Shown: piece by piece, positions 6,769-12,897 of the stretch
Layout of the letters: each line of letters opens with the position of its first letter
How positions within the stretch are numbered: the first letter of the stretch is position 1
NCBI GenBank assembly: GCA_027032655.1
Contig: JALVMZ010000332.1
Span: forward strand, 1 to 12,897
Length of the DNA stretch: 12,897 nucleotides
Direction of reading: 5' to 3'
Source: Desulfobacteraceae bacterium
Lineage (GTDB): Bacteria; Desulfobacterota; DSM-4660; Desulfatiglandales; JALVMZ01
The notes under the pieces: generated by a model
Database searches by the model: none
The model's input: the letters and a program-made list of their open reading frames with translations, nothing else
What the model was told of the DNA's origin: nothing
Position numbers and translations under genes: made by a program

Positions 6769-7273
6769 TCTTTTAAATAAAAGGGAGAGATTGATTATTT
6801 CCCTGGGGGGCATCTTTCTTTTATTTTTTATGATCTTATATCTGGCTCTTTTCCCTGCATTAAGAAGGGAATCAGAACTTGAGAAAAAGGTCAAACAAAG
6901 AGAGGCTGAGCTGATTGAATTGAATAATATCGTGAACAAGATAAATAGGATTGATAGAGGACTCAGGAAGAGGTCTTCGGATATAGAGAAAAAGGATATT
7001 AATCTCTTTTCAGCAATTGATAGTATTGCCACTAAATGTGGAATTGTGGCAAATATTGAATATATGAAACCTGGTTCAGCCCGGATTGATGCAAACAGAG
7101 AAGAGCAATGGGTTGAAATGAGGATAAGCAAAATAACTCTAAAAGAACTCATTTCGCTTCTTTCAAGACTTGAGAGGTTGAATCAAAGAATATATGTGAA
7201 GAGACTCTATATGAAGCGAGCAGGAAAATATCTTGATATTGTGGTTCAGCCCGCGATTATGATTCTTGGTTGA
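6716..7273 (+). CDS. gspM: Type II secretion platform protein GspM
   Basis: GspM is a small inner-membrane protein that dimerises with GspL in the platform. It has 185 residues: a basic cytoplasmic N-terminus with NKRERLIISLGG (21-32), the RER(L) signature just before the GspM membrane helix (about 27-48), then a charged coiled-coil region (about 50-90) and a ferredoxin-like periplasmic domain ending in LDIVVQPAIMILG. ATG 6716 is the only conventional start that keeps the RER motif; it lies inside gspL. A strong AAAGGAGAGA at 6754-6763 has no in-frame start at proper spacing, and the TTG at 6791 behind AAGGGAGAGA would remove the cytoplasmic N-terminus. The start is therefore chosen on protein grounds. 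Confidence 0.88.
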   Translation: MERVFNSKLPYKLKERFNLLNKRERLIISLGGIFLLFFMILYLALFPALRRESELEKKVKQREAELIELNNIVNKINRIDRGLRKRSSDIEKKDINLFSAIDSIATKCGIVANIEYMKPGSARIDANREEQWVEMRISKITLKELISLLSRLERLNQRIYVKRLYMKRAGKYLDIVVQPAIMILG

Positions 7274-7300
7274 ATAATTGATCTCCGGAGTTAATAACAA

Positions 7301-8182
7301 TTGAAGAGACGTTATTTTTTATTTGGAATTAGCATTATATATTCATTTACACTATTTTTCTTCTTAACATTATGGAGACTGCCTCCTGGGATTATAACTG
7401 ATTGGATGTTACCCCAATTTACAGGGGGAAAGATAGCGATTCAGGGAAAGGAGCTATCAATTGGTCCTGCATTTACAATTAAGATACAGGAGCCTCGTTT
7501 GGGTATTAGGTTAAAAAACGGGTTTATATTTGAAAAATTTGATTATATGAAAATATGGATAGACTGGAAGAGATTATTTTTAGGATATTACCCTCTGGGA
7601 TTTTACTTTCGGGACGGAAATGGGGAAGTGAAAGGGAAAGTTGGCCTTTCTTTTTCAAAAGGACTAAAAGGGGCATATTTTGACATCCAGACCCGGGGAG
7701 TTTCCATTAACTCTATTGAAATATTAAAGATATTCTTAAAAAGGGAGATATCCGGGCTTTTTAGTGGCATTTTTGATATTAAAGGAGACCTGTTAAATCC
7801 TGAAAATATACAGGGAAGAGGAGGATTTGTGATTGAAAAAGGGGCTATACAGACCAGAATAGATATCCCCGGGATATCCAGGATTCCATTCAGGGAAATG
7901 AGGGTATCGTTCAAGTTGAAAGATGGAACGGTTAATCTCGAAAAGGGGATGATAAGTGGAGAAATATTTTCTGGTGAGGTAACGGGCCTGATAAAGCTGA
8001 AACATTCAATTTATAGGTCATTATTGAATATAAATGCCAGACTCAGGCCAGGGCAGGGATTTAAAAGATTAATGGGTGAAGGGGGTTTTATCAGCAAAAT
8101 AATGAGAAATGGACAACAATTGATAAATGTCATTATAAGAGGCACCATATTGAGGCCGGATATCAGAATTTTGAAGGGCTAA
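7301..8182 (+). CDS. gspN: Type II secretion accessory protein GspN (Deltaproteobacteria/Leptospira type)
   Basis: GspN is an accessory T2SS component present in only some systems. This 293-residue protein has one N-terminal membrane helix (about 6-24) followed by a beta-rich periplasmic domain. Repeated amphipathic strands are visible (GSGISIG-like FTIKIQEPRLGIRL, FSGIFDIKGDLLNPENIQGRGGFVIEKGAIQ split over 60-190), with a late conserved-looking FREMRVSFKLKDGTVNLEKGMISG block. This AsmA/DUF-like architecture matches the GspN family known from Deltaproteobacteria and Leptospira; I assign it from family recall, position after gspM and length. The start is TTG 7301 with CGGAG ending 10 bases upstream. 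The last codon is 3 bases from gspC. An alternative label would be a generic AsmA-like periplasmic protein. Confidence 0.8.
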   Translation: MKRRYFLFGISIIYSFTLFFFLTLWRLPPGIITDWMLPQFTGGKIAIQGKELSIGPAFTIKIQEPRLGIRLKNGFIFEKFDYMKIWIDWKRLFLGYYPLGFYFRDGNGEVKGKVGLSFSKGLKGAYFDIQTRGVSINSIEILKIFLKREISGLFSGIFDIKGDLLNPENIQGRGGFVIEKGAIQTRIDIPGISRIPFREMRVSFKLKDGTVNLEKGMISGEIFSGEVTGLIKLKHSIYRSLLNINARLRPGQGFKRLMGEGGFISKIMRNGQQLINVIIRGTILRPDIRILKG

Positions 8183-8185
8183 CCC

Positions 8186-9058
8186 ATGAGATTTTCTTTT
8201 ATAAAGGATATAAATAATCTTAAGTATTTGATATATTTTATGATTCTTAGTATAGGAGTGTATTTTATTAATTCCCTATTTCTCTTTTATTTAAATATGA
8301 AAAGAGTGAATTTTATTCCTTTACCCTCGGAGACAGTTCAAACCCCATTTGGAGGGGAGAGAGACAATTCTCATTCATTTGATAGCAGTATTATAATCAA
8401 ACGGAATCTTTTTGGTGTTATTGTGGATGAGAATGAAGAATTAGACAGGAAGAACTTAATTGCATCCCTTGAGAATCTCAATTTTACATCCCTTAATCTA
8501 ACACTGATAGGCACTATCGTGGGAGAAGAAGGTAAGGCCTGGGCCATAATAAAGGATAATCAGACTGGTAAGGCGGATAGATATGAAGTGGGAGCAGATA
8601 TTGGAAGAGCCAAAGTGGTGATGATTTTAAGAAATAAGGTGGTTTTAAATGTGGATGGCAGGAATGAGCTTCTGGTTATGGGGATTGAGAAGATGCGATC
8701 AGAAGGCTCTGAAACTGAAGGGCAATTAAAAAAGGAGAAGGGTAGATTTGTGATTAGCAGGGGGTTTCTCGAGCAAAACCTTAATAACATTACAAAATTA
8801 ATGGCAAAGGTAAGAATAAGCCCGTATATAAAGAATGGAAAACCTGCAGGATTTATGATAAGGAAAATAGAATCAGGAAGTATATTTGAAAAAATGGGGT
8901 TTAAGGAAGGAGATATAATAAGGGGCATAAATGGTGCCAGAATCGTTTCAGCCCAGGACATAATGAAATTATATGGTTCCATGAAGAATGCAAGCATCTT
9001 TAGCGTTGAGATTTTGAGGAATAATAGACCCAGGACCCTTGTTTTTAAGGTCCAATAA
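8186..9058 (+). CDS. gspC: Type II secretion protein GspC with HR and PDZ domains
   Basis: GspC bridges the inner-membrane platform to the secretin and contributes to substrate choice. The 290-residue protein has a short cytoplasmic N-terminus, a membrane helix at about 13-37, and a linker. A homology-region (HR) domain follows at about 66-168, starting at IKRNLFG and containing LTLIGTIVG...AWAIIKD, the part that contacts the N0 domain of GspD. A C-terminal PDZ domain at about 216-290 contains GFMIRKIESGSIFEKMGFKEG and DIIRGING, a classic PDZ core. Some GspC proteins have a coiled coil instead of PDZ, so this is the PDZ class. The start ATG is 3 bases after gspN with AAGGG 7 bases upstream. 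Its location near the end of the cluster, just before gspD, keeps the C-D-E block together. Confidence 0.94.
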   Translation: MRFSFIKDINNLKYLIYFMILSIGVYFINSLFLFYLNMKRVNFIPLPSETVQTPFGGERDNSHSFDSSIIIKRNLFGVIVDENEELDRKNLIASLENLNFTSLNLTLIGTIVGEEGKAWAIIKDNQTGKADRYEVGADIGRAKVVMILRNKVVLNVDGRNELLVMGIEKMRSEGSETEGQLKKEKGRFVISRGFLEQNLNNITKLMAKVRISPYIKNGKPAGFMIRKIESGSIFEKMGFKEGDIIRGINGARIVSAQDIMKLYGSMKNASIFSVEILRNNRPRTLVFKVQ

Positions 9059-9072
9059 AAAGAGAGGTAAAA

Positions 9073-11118
9073 ATGAAAAGAAAGTTAATTCTCTTTCTGG
9101 TTTTTACTGTGCTTTCATTATTTTCTATGTCTTTTTTAGCCAACCAGTCCACCTGTTTTGGGGCTTCAGAGAAAAAAGAGGTGGCCCTTGATTTTGATGA
9201 TGTGGATATAAGGCTATTTATCAGGGTTATCAGCGAATTAACCGGTAAAAACTTCATAATCGACAATAATGTGAGAGGCAAGGTCACTGTAATATCACCT
9301 ACAAAACTGAGCACTGAACAGGCCTATGAGGTATTCAAGTCGGTCCTGGCCGTTAATGGATTCACTATAGTAGAGACGGGTAAGGTGGCTAAAATAGTCC
9401 CTATACAGAATATAAACGGCCTTAATCTCCCTGTTAGCACAAGAAGAGTGGTTAAGAGTGAAGACCAGTTTATAACACAGATAATTCCTCTTAAGTTCCT
9501 GAACGCCAAACTGATGATACCCATATTAAAGCCCATGTTATCAAGACAGGGGAATATACTTGCACCACCATCATCAGATATGCTCATTGTTACGGACACA
9601 AAGAGCAATATAAGGAAGATCGAAAAGGTGCTGGATGAAATTGACCTCAATATGGTAAATGAGATTATAGATAGACTGGATCTTAAATACTCCACTGCTT
9701 CGCTTATAGCTCCCAAGGTAACAGAAGTCCTGAACAGTAAATATGGAAAGGCAAGAAAGGGTGCAAGGGAAGTCCTTTTCAAGATTGTGCCCCTTGACAG
9801 GATAAATGCACTCATTGTGGTCGCTTCACCTGATGTGATGATGGAGATAAGGAGTATAATTTCCAAGATAGACCAGCCAACTCCTGAAGGGAAGGGTATG
9901 CTTAATGTCTATTATCTGGAAAATGCTGATGCAGAGGAGATGGTAAAGATATTGACTCAGACCAAAAGTGCATTCAGGGGCGTGGAAGAAAAACCAGCCA
10001 CTGCTTCAGCCACAGCACAGAAGACTGAAGCAGGTGGCAGATTGGTGAGCGGTTCTGCCAGGGTATTTGGAAAGGATATTACCATTACTGCTGATAAAAG
10101 CACGAACAGTCTGATAATATATGCAAAGCCTGATGATTATAATGCATTGAAAGAGATAATAAAAAAGTTGGATATACCAAGAAAGCAGGTCTATATACAG
10201 GCGCTTATCATGGAGGTCTCTCCCAATGAGGATTTTAATTTTGGAACAGAGTGGGCCATGTTCAAAGATGTGGGTCATCCTTTCACCAGTGATGCAAGGA
10301 CAGGAATATTTGGTTCAAGCAGGGTTGAAGGGGGCTCTCTGGATCAGCTAACTGGAGGAGGTGCGGGCACCATAGACCTGGGAAATGGGTTTTCCATGGG
10401 TATTCTGGGCGAATCGATAAGGATAGGGGATTTTTCATTTCCCTCTTTTGAGCTTATGGTAAAGGCGGTTGAATCTTTGAAGACAACCAACATCCTATCA
10501 AAGCCCCAGCTTATGACCCTTAATAATGAAACTGCGACCATAAACATATCAACAAATAGACCATTTCAGACCACAAGCACTATTATTCAGGGAGGGGGTA
10601 GCACGCAGAATATTGAATACAGAGATGTTGGTATAAAGCTTGAAATAACTCCTCATATTAATAAAAAGGGAAAGATCAGGCTGGAGATAAATCAGGAAGT
10701 TAGTAAACTGAGTGGAACTGTTGCCGAGAACCAGCCAATTACACTTAAAAGGGCCATTGATACCGTGGTCGAGGTAAATAATGGTGGAACCATTGTTATC
10801 GGTGGACTTATCGAAAAACAAAGGGATTTCACACGGAACGCAGTGCCATGTTTAGGGGGGATTCCTCTTTTGGGATGGGCATTTAAGACAGTGGGTATAT
10901 CTGATACAGCGACAAACCTTTTGGTATTTATTCATCCAAGGGTATTTGAGACCCCTGAAGAGGCACATACACTTAGCATAGAAAAGAAGAGATACATGGA
11001 AAAGCAAAGATCAACATCAGAACAGAAAATTGAATCAGAAAAACCGTTTTTTATGGAGTATGAAAAGAAGACCAACACCAAAGAGCAGAAAAATAAACAG
11101 AAGGAAGAGAAGAAATGA
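9073..11118 (+). CDS. gspD: Type II secretion outer-membrane secretin GspD
   Basis: GspD forms the multimeric outer-membrane channel through which folded substrates leave. The 681-residue protein has an N-terminal signal peptide (hydrophobic core about 5-22, likely cleavage near residue 31; no good lipobox), then N0 (about 36-106, LDFDDVDIRLFIRVISELTG), N1 (about 133-193), N2 (about 197-270) and N3 (about 276-370). N3 is interrupted by a low-complexity Ala/Thr/Glu stretch at about 304-323. The secretin domain spans about 374-625 and includes VPCLGGIPLLGWAF (591-604), the hallmark VPxLGxIPxLGxLF motif. A 50-residue Lys/Glu-rich tail (about 632-681) follows, at the position of the pilotin-binding S-domain. 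The start has GAGG 5 bases upstream. The stop overlaps the gspE ATG (ATGA). Length is within the family's range. Confidence 0.96.
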   Translation: MKRKLILFLVFTVLSLFSMSFLANQSTCFGASEKKEVALDFDDVDIRLFIRVISELTGKNFIIDNNVRGKVTVISPTKLSTEQAYEVFKSVLAVNGFTIVETGKVAKIVPIQNINGLNLPVSTRRVVKSEDQFITQIIPLKFLNAKLMIPILKPMLSRQGNILAPPSSDMLIVTDTKSNIRKIEKVLDEIDLNMVNEIIDRLDLKYSTASLIAPKVTEVLNSKYGKARKGAREVLFKIVPLDRINALIVVASPDVMMEIRSIISKIDQPTPEGKGMLNVYYLENADAEEMVKILTQTKSAFRGVEEKPATASATAQKTEAGGRLVSGSARVFGKDITITADKSTNSLIIYAKPDDYNALKEIIKKLDIPRKQVYIQALIMEVSPNEDFNFGTEWAMFKDVGHPFTSDARTGIFGSSRVEGGSLDQLTGGGAGTIDLGNGFSMGILGESIRIGDFSFPSFELMVKAVESLKTTNILSKPQLMTLNNETATINISTNRPFQTTSTIIQGGGSTQNIEYRDVGIKLEITPHINKKGKIRLEINQEVSKLSGTVAENQPITLKRAIDTVVEVNNGGTIVIGGLIEKQRDFTRNAVPCLGGIPLLGWAFKTVGISDTATNLLVFIHPRVFETPEEAHTLSIEKKRYMEKQRSTSEQKIESEKPFFMEYEKKTNTKEQKNKQKEEKK

Positions 11119-12809
11119 CAGACGAACTCCTTGATATACTCCGTAATCAGTTAAAAGTTGATGAAAAGAAGATTAAACGGATTCAGGAACTGAAGGAGCA
11201 GGGTAATGGATCATTTATTGAGAGGATAAGGTCAGAGAAAATAATTGAAGAAGACCTTATACTTCATGCATATTCCCTGTTACTTGGTATGGAGGTTTTA
11301 TCTGATATTGGGCCTTCGATGATAGATAGTGAACTCACATCCCCATTTACAGTATCCTATTTGAGGCAGAAGAGGGCTATACCAATAAGGGATGAGAAGG
11401 GAGGAATCCTAATCGCAGTGAGTGATCCATTTGATTATGAGACCATTGACAATATCGTTAGTAGATTGGAACTGGAATATGCAGATACAGTGCTATGCCC
11501 TGAGAAAGAGATAATAAGGGCAATTAACAAGGCATTTGAAGAGGGTCCTCATACCGCTGAGCAGGTTTTGAAAGATATTGATGAAGAAGACAGTGAGAGG
11601 ATATTTGAAGAGATAGAGAAGACTGCTGATCTTTTAGAAGATACCTCCGAAGCCCCTGTAATAAAGTTTGTAAATATGATGTTTTCCAGTTCAGTAAAGA
11701 ATAGGGCAAGTGATATTCATATAGAACCTTACCAGGATGAGCTCAAGATAAGATTCAGAATAGATGGATTGCTACATGAGATGTATTCCCCGCCAAAGAG
11801 ATTGCACCCTTCCATTGTGTCAAGGATAAAGGTAATGGCAGGACTTAATATAGCTGAGAAAAGGATTCCCCAGGATGGGAGAATAGAAATAAAGGTGGGG
11901 GATAAGAGTATTGATATAAGGGTATCTACACTGCCAACAATATATGGAGAGAGGGTGGTATTAAGACTGCTGGATAAAACAGCAAAGATGTTCCAATTAC
12001 ACGAACTTGGCATACCTGATGAATGGCTTCCAGAGATAAAGAGGATAATTTCCATGTCCCATGGAATCGTTCTTGTCACAGGGCCAACAGGAAGTGGCAA
12101 GACAACAACCCTTTATGCAGCACTTTCAGAGATTAATACACCTGAAAAGAATATAATCACCATTGAGGACCCTGTTGAATACCAGATTCCGGGGATCGGT
12201 CAGGTTAATGTTGATAGAAAAAAGGGCCTTACATTTGCAAATGGGCTCAGGACAATAGTAAGACAGGATCCTGATGTAATCCTGGTGGGAGAGATAAGGG
12301 ACCTGGAAACAGCAGAGATAGCGATTCAGTCAGCTCTTACAGGACACCTTGTATTTTCAACTCTCCATACCAATGATGCTGCATCAGCTGTAACCAGATT
12401 GATCGATATGGGAATAGAACCATATCTTATAACCTCATCTGTAATTGCAATAATTGCCCAGAGGCTTGTAAGGACTGTGTGCCCTTATTGTAAGAAACCA
12501 CAGGAAGTCTCAGGTAAAATGCTAAAAGACCTATTTCCAGAGAGGAAAAGGACAAAAAAGTTCAGGATATTTAAAGGGACAGGTTGTGATAAATGCCTTA
12601 ATACAGGATATTATGGTCGAACAGGGATATATGAGATAATAAAGATAACAGAGAAATTAAAGAATACTATATTAAGCACCTCTGATTCCAATATCATTAA
12701 AAAGGTGGCAATGGAAGAAGGGATGACTCCACTCAGGCAGGATGGTCTTAACAAGATAAAAAAGGGAATAAGCACGCCGGAAGAGATACTCAGGGTTACA
12801 CAGGTTTAA
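11115..12809 (+). CDS. gspE: Type II secretion traffic ATPase GspE
   Basis: GspE is the cytoplasmic hexameric ATPase that powers pseudopilus assembly through GspL and GspF. The 564-residue protein has an N-terminal MshEN-type/T2SSE_N domain (about 30-145), a short acidic linker, then the T2SSE ATPase domain. The Walker A motif GPTGSGKTT lies at 323-331. An Asp-box-like region with TIYGERVVLRLLD is at about 276-287. Walker B, with DVILVGEIRD at 387-396, includes the catalytic Glu393. The His box is visible as ALTGHLVFSTLHTNDA. A tetracysteine zinc-finger domain has Cys456-x2-Cys459 and Cys491-x2-Cys494, typical of GspE/PilB. ATG 11115 overlaps the gspD TGA, with AAGGAAGAG just upstream, so the two are translationally coupled. 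It is the last T2SS gene here, whereas in the textbook order it precedes gspF. Confidence 0.97.
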   Translation: MTDELLDILRNQLKVDEKKIKRIQELKEQGNGSFIERIRSEKIIEEDLILHAYSLLLGMEVLSDIGPSMIDSELTSPFTVSYLRQKRAIPIRDEKGGILIAVSDPFDYETIDNIVSRLELEYADTVLCPEKEIIRAINKAFEEGPHTAEQVLKDIDEEDSERIFEEIEKTADLLEDTSEAPVIKFVNMMFSSSVKNRASDIHIEPYQDELKIRFRIDGLLHEMYSPPKRLHPSIVSRIKVMAGLNIAEKRIPQDGRIEIKVGDKSIDIRVSTLPTIYGERVVLRLLDKTAKMFQLHELGIPDEWLPEIKRIISMSHGIVLVTGPTGSGKTTTLYAALSEINTPEKNIITIEDPVEYQIPGIGQVNVDRKKGLTFANGLRTIVRQDPDVILVGEIRDLETAEIAIQSALTGHLVFSTLHTNDAASAVTRLIDMGIEPYLITSSVIAIIAQRLVRTVCPYCKKPQEVSGKMLKDLFPERKRTKKFRIFKGTGCDKCLNTGYYGRTGIYEIIKITEKLKNTILSTSDSNIIKKVAMEEGMTPLRQDGLNKIKKGISTPEEILRVTQV

Positions 12810-12842
12810 ATTTATTGGTCTGGAGTTTAAGAATAACGAATC

Positions 12843-12868
12843 AAGAGTATGAACTCTTTACAAAGAGT
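12843..12868 (+). promoter_or_regulatory. Two mutually exclusive small hairpins after gspE
   Basis: The segment contains AAGAGT (12843-12848), ACTCTTT (12853-12859) and AAAGAGT (12862-12868). The middle strand can pair perfectly with the left arm (6 bp, ATGA loop) or the right arm (7 bp, 2-base gap; in practice 6 bp with a 4-base loop), but not both. No U-tract follows, so neither is a classical intrinsic terminator. Both stems are AT-rich and short. A regulatory role, for example influencing the next start, is inference. Confidence 0.35.
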
Positions 12869-12882
12869 AGCAGGGTAGAGAT

Positions 12883-12897
12883 TTGAATAAAAAGAAA
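12883..12897 (+). CDS. Possible start of the next gene (TTG start), cut by window edge
   Basis: TTG at 12883 opens a frame of five codons (MNKKK) to the window end. AGGG at 12872-12875 lies 7 bases upstream. TTG starts are used by gspF and gspN in this cluster, and a basic N-terminus is plausible for a secreted or membrane protein. Five codons cannot identify a product. Confidence 0.2.

Noticed and set aside
6658..7152. 164-codon antisense reading frame over gspL/gspM
   Set aside because: It lies opposite clearly coding gspM, and its Ser/Leu/Ile/Phe-rich composition is a shadow of Arg/Glu/Lys codons on the + strand.
8343..8360. CCCC...GGGG inverted repeat in gspC (codes for TPFGGE)
   Set aside because: It has only four base pairs without the AT core of the gspJ element, and the match is too short to call a repeat copy.
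8560..8997. 145-codon antisense reading frame inside gspC
   Set aside because: It overlaps the HR and PDZ domains of GspC on the + strand and has no independent features.
9324..9866. 180-codon antisense reading frame inside gspD
   Set aside because: It is fully covered by the N0-N2 domains of the secretin in the other strand; its Ile/Ser-rich low-quality translation has no recognisable domain.
1..12897. CRISPR arrays, tRNA/rRNA genes, insertion sequences or phage genes
   Set aside because: No spaced direct repeats, cloverleaf-like tracts, transposase motifs or phage proteins were seen; almost all of the window is accounted for by gsp genes.

Overview
The window is almost entirely one type II secretion system (T2SS, general secretory pathway) locus, with all genes on the + strand and tightly packed. 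It suggests a Gram-negative (diderm) bacterium because it encodes an outer-membrane secretin, an inner-membrane platform and, upstream, the tail of an O-antigen ligase-like protein. The DNA is AT-rich (about 40% G+C by eye), arginine is written mostly with AGA/AGG, and isoleucine often with ATA. Together with the AsmA-like GspN of the kind found in Deltaproteobacteria/Leptospira, this fits a low-GC member of the Desulfobacterota or a related lineage. The exact taxon cannot be fixed from the sequence alone.

Layout: positions 2-655 hold the C-terminal part of a membrane protein with TPR repeats (O-antigen ligase-like), cut by the window edge. Twelve T2SS genes follow in the order gspF (671-1897), gspG (about 1932-2435), gspH (2698-3261), gspI (about 3251-3643), gspJ (3640-4266), gspK (4277-5257), gspL (5335-6768), gspM (6716-7273), gspN (7301-8182), gspC (8186-9058), gspD (9073-11118) and gspE (11115-12809). 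This is the textbook order C-D-E-F-G-H-I-J-K-L-M-N cyclically permuted, so that C-D-E closes the cluster instead of opening it. The last 88 bases hold two mutually exclusive small hairpins and possibly the TTG start of another gene.

How they work together: GspE is the cytoplasmic ATPase and docks on GspL, which with GspM, GspF and GspC forms the inner-membrane platform. GspG is the major pseudopilin, GspH/I/J/K are the minor (tip) pseudopilins, and GspD is the outer-membrane secretin, linked to the platform through GspC. GspN is an accessory protein. No prepilin peptidase (GspO/PilD), pilotin (GspS) or GspAB is present, so pseudopilin processing must come from a gene elsewhere.

The T2SS itself is a well-known machine and every gene looks intact. 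The details worth a second look are: a GC-capped palindromic repeat embedded in frame in gspJ and encoding PPFFKGG; a 262-base gap between gspG and gspH in an otherwise compact operon; an unusually long potential GspG leader; a 53-base gspL/gspM overlap; and the switch-like hairpin pair after gspE. I found no undescribed system.
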